64,000 nt of DNA, from assembly GCF_008195825.1 (NCBI RefSeq), contig NZ_CP043329.1:496001-560000 (forward strand), read 5' to 3'. Of this stretch, positions 43,989 through 53,639 are shown one piece after another. The DNA comes from Pedobacter aquae (lineage in GTDB: Bacteria; Bacteroidota; Bacteroidia; Sphingobacteriales; Sphingobacteriaceae). A model generated the notes under the pieces. The model saw only the letters and a list, made by a program, of their open reading frames with translations. It did not search any database and had not been told where the DNA came from. A program made the translations under genes and the position numbers. Position 1 is the stretch's first letter. Each line of letters opens with the position of its first letter.

Positions 43989-45077
43989 ATGCTCTACGAA
44001 ATTGGCCTAACCTTAATAAAAGGTATAGGAGATGCTACTATCAAAACTTTATTAAGCTACTGCGGTAGTCCAGAAGAAATATTTAAAACCAGTAAGCAGC
44101 ACTTAGAGAAAATACCCGGTATAGGTTCTAAAACTGCCGATTTAATTATCCATCATACCTCTTTTGATAGGGCAGAAAAAGAGCTAAAATTTATCGAAAA
44201 ATATAAAATACAACCTATTTTCATACAGTCTGCTGATTATCCAAAAAGATTAAAAAGCTGTTATGATGCCCCTGCCATGTTGTATTTTAAAGGTAATGTA
44301 AAGCTTAATCAACAAAAAGTTATAGCTATTGTAGGTACTAGAAATGCCACAGCCTATGGCAAACAGTTTTGTGATAAATTAATCAGTAGTTTAAAACATC
44401 ATCAAATTTTAATAGTAAGTGGTTTGGCTTACGGGATAGACATTGCCGCACATAAAGCCTCATTAGAAAACGAAACCAATACCATTGGCGTGTTAGGGCA
44501 TGGTTTAGATAGGATTTATCCGGCTTTACACCGCCCCATTGCAGAAAAAATGATCCATCAAGGAGGTTTATTAACCGAGTTTAGATCAGAAACTAATCCA
44601 GACCGACCAAATTTTCCTAAGCGAAATCGTATTATAGCCGGTATGGCTGATGCCACTTTGGTGGTAGAAGCTACCAAAACAGGCGGTGCACTCATCACTG
44701 CGGAGATTGCCAATTCTTATAACCGAGATGTTTTTGCTGTACCTGGTCGTGTAGATGATGAACTTTCTGAAGGCTGTAATTTCTTGATTAAAACCAACAG
44801 AGCACATTTACTAGACCGCGTAGAAGATTTAGAATACATCATGGGATGGGATAAAGATGAAGTGCAACCTGTAAAGCAACTTCAAATTTTACCTCATTTG
44901 AATAAAGATGAAGAGAAAATTGTAGCTATTATAAAAGACTGTAATGCTATAGCTATAGATGATTTACAAGTTAAATTAGATATGCCACAAAGTAAGTTGG
45001 CTATGCTGTTGTTAAATTTAGAGATGCAATCCGTTATTATATCTTTACCCGGTAAGGTGTATAAAATGAATCATTAA
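43989..45077 (+). CDS. dprA: DNA-processing protein DprA
   Basis: Binds incoming single-stranded DNA and loads RecA during natural transformation. It has an N-terminal helix-hairpin-helix (KIPGIGSKTADLIIHH), a Rossmann-like core (IAIVGTRNATAYG, VSGLAYGIDIAAHKASL, GGLLTEF, PNFPKRNRIIAGMADATLVVEA) and a C-terminal winged helix. Length 362. It ends base-to-base with the convergent sixA. No other competence genes are visible nearby. Confidence 0.93.
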   Translation: MLYEIGLTLIKGIGDATIKTLLSYCGSPEEIFKTSKQHLEKIPGIGSKTADLIIHHTSFDRAEKELKFIEKYKIQPIFIQSADYPKRLKSCYDAPAMLYFKGNVKLNQQKVIAIVGTRNATAYGKQFCDKLISSLKHHQILIVSGLAYGIDIAAHKASLENETNTIGVLGHGLDRIYPALHRPIAEKMIHQGGLLTEFRSETNPDRPNFPKRNRIIAGMADATLVVEATKTGGALITAEIANSYNRDVFAVPGRVDDELSEGCNFLIKTNRAHLLDRVEDLEYIMGWDKDEVQPVKQLQILPHLNKDEEKIVAIIKDCNAIAIDDLQVKLDMPQSKLAMLLLNLEMQSVIISLPGKVYKMNH

Positions 45078-45581
45078 TTACACTTCAAAAGGGTTTTTAG
45101 GATAATCAAAAAGGAGCATATTACCGGTGCTTTTACTCACCATTTTCCAACTATCTAAAGGAAATTCTATCAGAACCATACCACAGGTGGGTATATTGTA
45201 AAGGTCTGCATTGCTGAGGTATACAGCTAAATCAGTAATGCCATTGTTGTGACCAAAAAGTGCTATAAAATCATGCTCATCATTAAATTGATTCACAATT
45301 TTTAGTAATGTTTGATGATTGGCTTCGTAAATTCTAGGCTCTTGTTTAATTTCCGTTTCCGGATATTGAATTTCTTTAGCTATAAGTTTACAGGTGGTGA
45401 TGGCTCTTAAAGCCGGACTAGAGACCAATTGCTGAGGGATCAATGTTCTAGAAACAAGTCTTTTACCCATTTCTGGAGCGTTTAAAAAACCTCGGTTATT
45501 TAACGGACGATCAAAATCTTTTGTATTTGCTGCACCCCAATCAGATTTGGCATGTCTTACAATGAGGAGCTTTTTAGACAT
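45078..45581 (-). CDS. sixA: Phosphohistidine phosphatase SixA-like
   Basis: A 167-residue histidine-phosphatase-superfamily enzyme. The catalytic motif is LLIVRHAKSDWG, and the second histidine is in LFGHNNGITDLA. This SixA subtype removes phosphate from phosphohistidine in relay proteins of other bacteria; an Hpt protein is encoded at 52965. It overlaps the GT9 gene by eight bases on the same strand. Confidence 0.85.
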   Translation of the reverse strand: MSKKLLIVRHAKSDWGAANTKDFDRPLNNRGFLNAPEMGKRLVSRTLIPQQLVSSPALRAITTCKLIAKEIQYPETEIKQEPRIYEANHQTLLKIVNQFNDEHDFIALFGHNNGITDLAVYLSNADLYNIPTCGMVLIEFPLDSWKMVSKSTGNMLLFDYPKNPFEV

Positions 45582-46607
45582 TGTTTAATGTTTTTATAGT
45601 TTTAGCAATGATTACTGCTGGTTCAATACCATTTAAACAGGCTAAATCGCCTCTGAAACAAGGTTTATTTCCATAAACTGAGCATGGCCTACAATATAAT
45701 TCTTGTTGTATACAATTTTCTTCTGTTTGCCCAAAACCTAAAAAGCCTGCGTATGGATGCGTTGCTCCCCAAATTGAAATTACCTTAACACCTTTTAAGG
45801 AGGCTAAATGCATGCCAGAAGAATCCATGCTTATCATGATATCTAAATTTGAAATGAGTTTTAGCTCATCTTCAATTTTAATTTTACCAATGGTAGAAAT
45901 GGTGTTTAAATATTTTTTTCCCATTTTTCTGCTACTTCTTTTTCCTTTTCTCCGCCACCAAATACAAAAATCTTATAATCTTTAGAAGTTAAGCCTGCAA
46001 TTACGGCTTCCATTTTTTCTAGGGGATAAATTTTTTGTTGATGTTGTGCAAAAGGAGAGATACCTATCCATTTTGTGTTTTCTTTTTCTCCAGAAACATC
46101 TAAAATACCTTTATGAAGCAATTCTTTGGTGTTAGATAACTCATTAGAAATAGCTGATTTTAATGATAGTAGCTTAAAAACCTCTGTGTATCTTTCCCAC
46201 ATAGGTTGTAAAGGCTTCAATTTTTTATCTATTTGGCTTGTTAAATCTGCTTTTTCTTTTCTTCCCTTGTCTAGATGTACGATTTTTATACCTGAAAATC
46301 TAAAAAATAGACAAATTATTCTTGATCTTAAATTGAAATGAAGATCTGCAATATCTGTAATTCCTAATGCTTTAAGTTCTCTAAAAAGTTTAAATAAGCC
46401 AATTATACCTTTATAATTGTTAGGCTTAAAAGGATAAAATTCAAAATTGATGATACCATGAAAGAAAGGCTCAAACAATGGTTTTGAGAGATAAATAAAA
46501 TAAGTTTCTTGGTTTTGTAAAGCTATTTGCTTAACAATTGGAGCTGTCATAGCAACATCTCCCATTGCTGATAGGCGAATAATAAGGATTTTTCTCCTTT
46601 TACCCAT
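45574..46607 (-). pseudogene. Family 9 glycosyltransferase (heptosyltransferase-like), frameshifted
   Basis: Two adjacent minus-strand frames make one GT9 enzyme. The first (from ATG 46607) has the start ILIIRLSAMGDVAMTAPIVKQIA and ends at KWEKNI; the second continues from KKYLNTISTIGKIKIEDELKLISNLDIMISMDSSGMHLASLKGV with the nucleotide-sugar-binding motif. The break is a run of seven A (T7 on the plus strand at 45913-45919); one extra A restores 344 residues. The enzyme probably adds heptose or another sugar to lipopolysaccharide core. The ATG overlaps the upstream DUF4254 stop (TAATG). Confidence 0.85.
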
Positions 46608-47214
46608 TATTTAGAATTAAGATTATAAAGAACAGGATTTAAAGAAGGGTCATTATACATTTTAAGTTGTTTGTAAACTTTCATGTACTTGTCACCATTT
46701 TCAATATCTACGATAAGCTCATCAATAGATTGAGATAAATCTATTCTTTGTTGAAGCAATACATCAAGCTTTTTTGGCAATTTTCACGATGCTCAGCAGA
46801 TGCATCTTGTCTTTCAGCTTCTTCCTGCATGTGGTAAATTTTTAAAGCTAAAATAGACAACCTATCTATAGCCCAAGCGGGGCTTTCTGTATTTATTTTT
46901 GCTGAAGATTTTGGCCTTACTTCTTTAAATTTTTCTAAAAAATAGCTATCTATAAATTCTACTAAATCTGTTCTAATTTGGTTTTGTGCGTCAATTCTGC
47001 GTTTCCAGTTTAAACCGTCTAGAGGGGCAATATTTGGATTACGAACAACATCTTCCATATGCCATTGTGCAGTATCAATCCAATTTTTGGTATACAATAA
47101 ATTTTCAATGGTATGCGCTGGATATGGATTTGCTTGGTTAAAGTCTATCTCATCATGAACATGATAATCGTTAATAGATTGCTGAAATATTTTATTACAC
47201 AAATTACTAATCAT
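46607..47214 (-). pseudogene. DUF4254 protein, frameshifted
   Basis: A DUF4254-type protein (202 residues when corrected), function unknown. The first part from ATG 47214 contains ENLLYTKNWIDTAQWHMED and IDAQNQIRTDLVEFID; it ends early at 46741. The true C-terminus (KLDVLLQQRIDLSQSIDELI, then IENGDKYMKVYKQLKMYNDP) is readable in another frame after one added A in a run of six (46770-46775 on the plus strand). The corrected stop codon overlaps the GT9 start, which supports the reconstruction. The pair DUF4254-GT9 is conserved in Bacteroidota to my knowledge. Confidence 0.8.
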
Positions 47215-47224
47215 TACTATAATT

Positions 47225-48912
47225 TTATTGTTTTAATGATGGGATATTAGACTTCTTAAAATAACTATCTATAGCTGCTAAATTAAAAGAATTTAAGCAC
47301 ATTTCTTTGGTTAAACCACCTTTTCTGGCTACATATACACCATAATGCATATCATAAAAACCTTCATTGCGGTGGGCATCAGGGTTAATAGCTAACAAAA
47401 CTCCTTTTTCTAAAGCATATTGATGCCATCTCCAATCTAAATCTAAACGTAAAGGATTTGCATTAATTTCTATTGCTACTTGGTTTGCAGCACAAGCATC
47501 AATAATTTTTTTAAAATCTAAAGGGTAACCGCTTCTGCTTAATAATAAACGGCCTGTAGGGTGACCTAAAATAGTGGTATATGGGTTTTCTATAGCTTTT
47601 ATTAAACGTTGAGTAGCTTTTTCTTCATCCATTTTTAGATTTGAGTGTACAGAAGCTACAACAAAATCAAATTTGGCTAATATTTCATCAGGATAATCTA
47701 AACCGCCGTCTGATAAGATATCTGATTCTATGCCTTTGAAAATTTTAAAAGGAGCTAATTTTTGATTTAGCTTTTCTATTTCTTCGTGTTGCTGTAAAAC
47801 ACGCTCTATACTTAATCCATTAGCATAAACAGCTGTTTTTGAGTGGTCGCACAAACCTAGATACTCAAGTTTTAGTGTGTCTCTGCAATAAAGTGCCATT
47901 TCTTCAATACTATGTACCCCATCACTCCAGGTACTATGGTTATGCAAAGTGCCTTTTAAATCAGCATAAGTAATTAAAGAAGGTAATTGTTTAGTTTGCG
48001 CTAAAGCTATTTCGTTTAAATCTTCTCTTAATTCTGGTTCTATATAAGCTAAGCCAGCAGCTTCATAAACAGCAGTTTCTGTAGGGTATTGATTTTGGTT
48101 AGCAGGTAAAAGCGCTTTAACTTTTTCTACATGAGCATTAACTCCGGTAGTTTCAAATAAACAATAAGCTAAAGTGGTTTCATCTGCTTCAAAGCATTTT
48201 ATAGTTAGGCTGTTCTCGTCTTTAAATCTGATGCTCTTAGGTGTAATTTCAAGATTAGAGATGCCTTCTAATTGTTGAATTTTATCCGTGAAAAGTTTAA
48301 AATCCGCATTAACAATGATAAATGAAAGCTCGTCTATAATTTCACACTTTCTTCTAAACTCTCCGGTAATTAATATTTCAGTAGCATTGCTGAGTTTAAC
48401 CAATAAATCTTGGTATTGCGCAACGATAGGTTCTAAACGGGCATATAAAAACGGCCGTTACTAGCCATTTTAAATTCAATAGCTTTTTTAATTTCCTCTT
48501 GCGTTTTTAGACCAAATCCTTTTGCCTCTATTAAACGGTTTTCGTTACAAGCGTAATATAATTCGCCTACGTTTTCAATACCTAAGGTTTTCCAGATGAT
48601 GATGATTTTTTTTGGACCTAAACCTTTAATGCTCAGCATATCTAAAATCCCGATAGGGGTGATAGCAACCAAATCATTTAATTCTTTTAAGCCTCCAGTA
48701 TTAAAAAGTTCAATAACTTTAGTAGCTATACTTTTTCCTATACCGTCAATTTTATCTAGCTCATCATGTGCTTTATCTTTTAATTTAAATGGAAGTTTAT
48801 CAACCTTAAAAGAAGCATTGGCAACAGATTTTATTTTAAATGGATTTTCTTCATGAAGCTCCATCAATTGTGCTAATAACTTTAAGGTTCTAGATATTTC
48901 TTTATTTTCCAT
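47225..48912 (-). pseudogene. polX: Family X DNA polymerase/PHP protein, frameshifted
   Basis: Two frames form one PolX. The first (from ATG 48912) has helix-hairpin-helix motifs (IDGIGKSIATKVIEL, IKGLGPKKIIIIWKTLG). The second carries the palm-like part and a C-terminal PHP nuclease domain (GTLHNHSTWSDG, CDHS, HPTGRLLL, NPDAHR). Adding one base to the run of five A at 48447-48451 (plus strand) joins them into 562 residues. The palm normally has a GDIDxL acid pair; here the segment reads GEFRRKCEIIDELSFIIV, so polymerase activity is doubtful, whereas the PHP metal ligands look intact. Confidence 0.83.
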
Positions 48913-49006
48913 GTTTATTTAAAAAGATACCAAAGGTAAGATAATGGAGCAAAACAATAGAAAATAATGTGCTGCATTTTGAAACACCAAACTTTTATAT
49001 TTGAGT

Positions 49007-49171
49007 ATGGTAACGATTATTAACAAAGGAACTCCTCTAGAGGAGATTAAAAAGCAGATAAATACTGTTGTTGCGAAGAAAAAAAATAACATCAAGAAAT
49101 TTGCTGGAACAGTGAAGTTAGATGTAGATCCTATGGAGTGGCAAAATAAATTAAGAGATGAGTGGAGATAA
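49007..49171 (+). CDS. VapB-type antitoxin (short)
   Basis: A 54-residue protein (start MVTIINKGTPLEEIKKQIN, end MEWQNKLRDEWR) with the length and C-terminal WQxxLRDEWR-type motif of short antitoxins that pair with PIN toxins. The PIN gene starts inside it, 14 bases before its end. Too short for standard ORF cutoffs. Confidence 0.7.
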   Translation: MVTIINKGTPLEEIKKQINTVVAKKKNNIKKFAGTVKLDVDPMEWQNKLRDEWR

Positions 49172-49530
49172 GCTTTTTATCGACTCTAATATCTTGTTGT
49201 ATTTTCTTAGAGGAGAAAAGGAGATTGTAGAAATTATATCTGAAAAGGAATTGGTGATTTCTTTTATAACGGAGTTAGAGCTGCTTTCTTTTTCTAGTTT
49301 ATCTACTTCCGATGAGAAAAATATCAAGGGACTCTTAAAAAATTGCCAAATCATCAATCTTAATGAAGAAATTAAAGATTTAACAATAGAGCTTAAAAGA
49401 AAATACAAGTTGAAACTTCCTGATGCAATTATTGCAGCTACTGCTTATTTATTTTAATTTACCTATTATAACCGCTGATAAACAATTTAAACAAGTTGAA
49501 GAATTAGAAGTAATTATCTATCAATTTTAA
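49158..49530 (+). pseudogene. PIN-domain (VapC-type) toxin, frameshifted near the C-terminus
   Basis: A PIN-domain ribonuclease toxin with the acidic residues in FIDSNILLYFL, ITELELLSF and LKLPDAIIAATA. The frame ends at TAA 49457 (99 residues). Removing one T from TTTT at 49452-49455 restores a further 24 residues (NLPIITADKQFKQVEELEVIIYQ...), which include the TAD motif with the fourth acidic residue, ending at 49530 for a 123-residue protein of family length. The antitoxin gene is intact and overlaps it. Confidence 0.75.
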
Positions 49531-49542
49531 ATTTCATTAAAA

Positions 49543-50540
49543 TTATTTCCTTATCACTTTAAAAACTTCAGGTTCTTTATTAACATACTCAACTTGAAGT
49601 ATATATAAACCTGGGGCTTCATCTATATAAAAATCTGCTTGTTGTTGCCCAACTTCAAAAAGTTTACTATGCTTTTGTAAAACCGCCCCATTTAAGTTTG
49701 TGATGGTAAATTTTACAATTCCTTTTTCTGGGTTGTAAAAGCTTAATTTAAAGTCGCTCTTAAAAGGATTAGGAAAAACTATAGCATGCTGAGTAGTACT
49801 AAGCATATTTTCTTTCTTGATTATTGAAACATCTTGAGATGAAGCCGTTTTGACGCTATCAAGATTAGGTTTTAGACTAGCCAATTGTTTTTCATTTCCG
49901 AGCTGTTTAATAATCAAATCATCTATTTCCCATACCGATTTTAAGCATTGCTGTATACCAACATGAGAACCTTTGACGGGATTAATTTTATGTGTTAAAA
50001 CTGTAGTATTATTTATTTTGACGGTTAAAAGCTCGTTTTCTTGTTGAATTTCATAAGTGTTGCTCTTGGTTTTATCAAAATTTTGATTTCTCAGAATATG
50101 GGATATATCTTTATAAACCATATAATTCCAAGCATTATTAAAGAAAGCTAACCTGATTTTACCTTTAAAATCAAAATCAACTTGAAATATTTCTCGGCTG
50201 TTTCCTTTTTCTTGGGTAATGGCATTTCCCCATTGGAAATCTATCATATCTGTATGGTCTCCACCACTGATAAAGTTAGCTTTAAAGAAAATAGAAAAGT
50301 TTTTATCAGCATTAAATCCTTTAATGTTCTGCGTTTGCCACTGACAACCCCGGTTGGTAAAGTTGATAAACTTCTTTTCAAGTTTAAGCTTTCCGTTGAG
50401 GATGGATACTTTAAAATCTTTATTGTCTTTAATTTTCCATTGGTTAGTATTATCCTTAAAACTTTCTTTAAAGATGATTTTTCTTGAGCAACAGCTTTGT
50501 TAAAAAAGAAAATGAAGAGGATAGGTAAAAATGTTTTCAT
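49543..50540 (-). pseudogene. Secreted protein with type IX sorting tail, frameshifted
   Basis: One gene read in two frames: a signal peptide part (MKTFLPILFIFFFNKAVAQEK) and, after one added A in a run of five (50478-50482 on the plus strand), a continuation IIFKESFKDNTNQWKIKD leading into the longer frame. Corrected length is 332 residues. The middle resembles a lectin/laminin-G-like domain (concanavalin-type jellyroll), and the last about 75 residues form a Por-secretion tail (IVFPNPFKSDFKLSFYNP, GLYILQVEY, FKVIRK), so it is likely exported by the type IX system. Function otherwise unknown. Confidence 0.78.
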
Positions 50541-50570
50541 AGGTTTATTGAGTTCTATAGGGTGTTAAAA

Positions 50571-50604
50571 TAAAAAATCCCCTTAATAAAATCATTAAGG
50601 GGAT
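50571..50604 (-). terminator. Terminator of sppA
   Basis: On the minus strand, ATCCCCTTAAT pairs with ATTAAGGGGAT around GATTTT and is followed by TTTTTA. It lies 22 bases beyond the sppA stop. Confidence 0.85.
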
Positions 50605-50625
50605 GATGGAAATTTGTAATTTTCT

Positions 50626-52386
50626 TTATTCAACCACCAAATTATAAGGCATTTTTGCTTGTATACCTCTCATTTGGGTAATTTCTTTGATGTTTTTATA
50701 GTGAATATAGCTGTCGCCTAATTCTTGTTTAACAAAATAGGTTTTGATGTTCTCTCCAGATTTATCTAAGAAACCTAAAAGACCTTCTTTTTTCTCTGGA
50801 TAGTTTACAATTCTATACTCTTTAATTTTAGCTTTTTTAGCAGCAGCTTTAATAGCATCTTCAATATGTCCTATACGGTCTACCAAACCTAATTTTACGG
50901 CTTGTTCGCCTGTCCAAACGCGACCTTGCCCAATGCTATCTACATATTGCTGAGAAATTTTTCTGCCATCGGCAACTCTTTTGGTGAAATCGTTATAAGT
51001 ACGGTTTACTTCTTTCTGTAAAAGCATTTTTTCTGCTCCAGTTAAAGGCCTTGAAATATTACCTAAATCTGCATATTCACTGGTTTTTACACCATCAAAA
51101 GTTACCCCAAGTTTCTCATTAAAGAAACCTTTCATGTTAGGTAAAATCGCAAATACACCTATAGATCCTGTAATGGTATTGGGTTCTGCAAAGATAGAAT
51201 CAGCAGCACAAGCAATATAATAACCGCCAGATGCAGCATAATCTCCCATGGTAACCATAATAGGTTTAACTTTTTTAGTCAATACCACTTCTCTCCAAAT
51301 AACATCAGATGCTAAAGCACTACCACCTGGGCTGTTTACTCTTAAAACAACAGCTTTAATTTTGTCATCTTCACGGGCTTTTCTTAATGCTCTTGATACA
51401 GTTTCAGAACCAATGGTGTTTTCGTCGCCCTCGCCACCCATAATATCTCCGTTAGCATAAACTACTGCAATTCTGTCTTTTGCAGTGCTGGTATTTTTGA
51501 TAGATGAAACATAGTCTGATAAGCCAATGGTGGTTAAATCATCTTTTAAATCTGTTTTGGTTAGTTTTTTTAATTCTGCCAATACTTCATCTTTATACTT
51601 TAAGGCATCAACCAATTTAAGTTTAACGGCATCCTCAGGAGAACGAGATTGTAATTGATTAGCAATTGCATATACGCTATCTTGTGGTATTTTTCTGCTA
51701 GTGGCTATTCCTTTAGTGAAATTTTCAAATAAAGAACCTAGCAAAGCAGTCATTTGTTGCTTATTAGCATCGCTCATACTTTCTAAAATAAAAGGCTCAA
51801 CAGCACTTTTATAGGTTCCTACTTTAATAATTTGTGGTTCAATAGCTAGTTTTTCTAAAGCACCTTTAAAGAAGCTAATTTGAGAACTAAAACCTTTAAG
51901 CTCTAAAATACCTTGTGGGTTTAAATAAACTTTATTGGCTACTGATGCTAAATAATAAGAACCTTGACTGTAAACTTCACTATAAGCAATGATGAATTTA
52001 CCAGATTTTTTGAAGTTTATCAGCTCATTTCTGATTTCTTCCATGGTAGCCATACCCGTTGAAACATAGCTTACATCCAGATAAATGCCTTTTATTTTAT
52101 CATCGTCTTTAGCATTTTTGATGCTTTTCAGGATATCATTTAAACCTAATACTTTTTCACTTTTTAAAGGGCCAAAATCTACATCCTCAAAAGGATTAGC
52201 TTCTGAACGTTCTGTGATAGGAAAGTTGAGGTTTACATAAAGAATGCTATTTTCTTTTACTTCAGCTGTTTTCTCTGTACTACTTACCAATGCGGTAATC
52301 CCTCCAATAACGATAACAGTAAATATGAGTAATGTTAGGAAGAAACCTAACATAGATGCGAAAACAAATTTGAAGAATTGTTTCAT
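50626..52386 (-). CDS. sppA: Signal peptide peptidase SppA, 67K type
   Basis: Membrane-bound serine protease that clears residual signal peptides. Long form (586 residues) with an N-terminal membrane helix and two tandem ClpP-like domains: the catalytic Lys in VGTYKSAVEPF of the first and the catalytic Ser in MGDYAASGGYYIACAAD of the second. It is divergent from folK with 79 bases between starts. Confidence 0.93.
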   Translation of the reverse strand: MKQFFKFVFASMLGFFLTLLIFTVIVIGGITALVSSTEKTAEVKENSILYVNLNFPITERSEANPFEDVDFGPLKSEKVLGLNDILKSIKNAKDDDKIKGIYLDVSYVSTGMATMEEIRNELINFKKSGKFIIAYSEVYSQGSYYLASVANKVYLNPQGILELKGFSSQISFFKGALEKLAIEPQIIKVGTYKSAVEPFILESMSDANKQQMTALLGSLFENFTKGIATSRKIPQDSVYAIANQLQSRSPEDAVKLKLVDALKYKDEVLAELKKLTKTDLKDDLTTIGLSDYVSSIKNTSTAKDRIAVVYANGDIMGGEGDENTIGSETVSRALRKAREDDKIKAVVLRVNSPGGSALASDVIWREVVLTKKVKPIMVTMGDYAASGGYYIACAADSIFAEPNTITGSIGVFAILPNMKGFFNEKLGVTFDGVKTSEYADLGNISRPLTGAEKMLLQKEVNRTYNDFTKRVADGRKISQQYVDSIGQGRVWTGEQAVKLGLVDRIGHIEDAIKAAAKKAKIKEYRIVNYPEKKEGLLGFLDKSGENIKTYFVKQELGDSYIHYKNIKEITQMRGIQAKMPYNLVVE

Positions 52387-52465
52387 AAAAAGAATTATTG
52401 TTTTAACTATGCAAAATACAAATATAAGTTTTAGACAAGCAAGGTTTTCATTTGTTACAACATTT

Positions 52466-52972
52466 ATGTGTCAGGTTTACTTGGGTTTAGGTACAAATTT
52501 AGGAGATAGGTTAAAAAACTTAGAAATAGCTATTACTTCTATTGCAGAAAAAGTTGGGGAACCTTATGCTTACTCTTCAATTTATCAAACAGCGGCTTGG
52601 GGCAATACCAATCAGCCAGATTTTTTAAATATGGTTATTGGTGTTAAAACAAATCTTAAGCCTGAAACTTTACTGGAAACTACCCAACAAATAGAATTAC
52701 AAATGGGTAGGGAGCGTAAAGAGCATTGGGGAGAACGTATTATAGATATTGATATATTGTTTTATGAAGAAATAGTTTTACTTTCAAGTAACCTTTCTAT
52801 TCCTCATCCGTATATTGCTGATAGAAAATTTGTTTTAGCGCCTTTAATAGAGCTGATTTCGGATTTTAAACATCCCATTTTAAAACAAACAGTAGCAGAA
52901 TTGTATTTAAACTGTAAGGATAGGATGGAGGTAGAAAAAACAAGCTTTAAAATAAATTATTTACATGGATAA
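52466..52972 (+). CDS. folK: 2-amino-4-hydroxy-6-hydroxymethyldihydropteridine diphosphokinase
   Basis: HPPK of folate synthesis; transfers diphosphate from ATP to 6-hydroxymethyl-dihydropterin. Motifs YLGLGTNLGDR, YSSIYQTAAWGNTNQPDFLNMV, GRERKEHWGERIIDIDILFY (metal-binding Asp pair) and IPHPYIADRKFVLAPL are complete. The start at 52466 gives 168 residues; the open frame extends 74 codons upstream through the divergent sppA start and is not used. It overlaps the Hpt gene by eight bases. Confidence 0.93.
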   Translation: MCQVYLGLGTNLGDRLKNLEIAITSIAEKVGEPYAYSSIYQTAAWGNTNQPDFLNMVIGVKTNLKPETLLETTQQIELQMGRERKEHWGERIIDIDILFYEEIVLLSSNLSIPHPYIADRKFVLAPLIELISDFKHPILKQTVAELYLNCKDRMEVEKTSFKINYLHG

Positions 52973-53336
52973 TAATCAAATTATTATTGACCTTTCATAT
53001 TTAAGAGAAGTGGCTAGTGAAAATACAGAATTTATGGTGGAGATGATTGATATATTTCTCGACCAAACGCCAGGTTATTTAAGTAGTCTGAACGATGCTA
53101 TTGAAAGTAAAAATTGGCAGAAAATCGCTGAATCAGCGCATAAAATAAAACCAACATTGGGCTTTATGGGGATAGAATCTGCCAGAGAAACTATGGCAGA
53201 AATAGAGTTGAATGCCAGTAAACAAGAGGATTTTGAAAATATAGTTTTAAAGTACAACCAAATGCAAGAAGTCTTTAAAACTATATTTATTAAATTGGAA
53301 GAGAAGAAGCAAGAGCTTCTTGCTCAGGATAATTAA
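52965..53336 (+). CDS. Histidine phosphotransfer (Hpt) protein
   Basis: A single Hpt domain of 123 residues, a four-helix phosphorelay carrier. The phosphorylated His lies in SAHKIKPTLGFMGIE. No histidine kinase or response regulator is near; partners are likely encoded elsewhere. A SixA-type phosphatase, which can act on Hpt proteins, is encoded 7 kb upstream. It overlaps the end of folK and the end of the convergent purS. Confidence 0.88.
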   Translation: MDNNQIIIDLSYLREVASENTEFMVEMIDIFLDQTPGYLSSLNDAIESKNWQKIAESAHKIKPTLGFMGIESARETMAEIELNASKQEDFENIVLKYNQMQEVFKTIFIKLEEKKQELLAQDN

Positions 53337-53587
53337 ATTTCTTTAATATCGAAATTATAGCTTTCCATAATAAGGTTAGCTAAAAGTTTTTTACAAGCTG
53401 TTTCTACTTTTTCAGAAGCAGCTTCTTTGTTTTCTGCCTCTACTTCTAAAGTAATATGTCTGCCAATTCTTACATTGCTAATTTCTGGAAGACCCAAATT
53501 TTTCATGCTTCCGGTTACTGCTTTACCTTGAGGGTCAAGAATCTCTTTAAGAGGCATTACATCAATCTCTGCTAAAAACTTTTTCAT
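53333..53587 (-). CDS. purS: Phosphoribosylformylglycinamidine synthase subunit PurS
   Basis: Small bridging subunit of the PurLQS complex in purine synthesis. The 84-residue sequence fits the family: KFLAEIDVMPLKEILDPQGKAV, then MKNLGLPEISNVRIGRHITLEVEA and a C-terminal helix plus ESYNFDI strand. Start ATG at 53587; an upstream ATG at 53626 adds 13 non-family residues. purL and purQ are not in this window. Confidence 0.88.
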   Translation of the reverse strand: MKKFLAEIDVMPLKEILDPQGKAVTGSMKNLGLPEISNVRIGRHITLEVEAENKEAASEKVETACKKLLANLIMESYNFDIKEI

Positions 53588-53639
53588 CTTATTGTTTAAG
53601 GGTAATATTTGATTTAAGCTCTTCACTTAACCAAAGAAT

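Noticed and set aside
49151-49408. Minus-strand 85-residue frame opposite the PIN toxin
   Set aside because: It is the complement of a real gene with no motifs or start signal of its own.
50244-50540. A separate 98-residue exported protein
   Set aside because: After the signal peptide the frame loses sense, while the continuation in the other frame matches the downstream gene; they are one gene.
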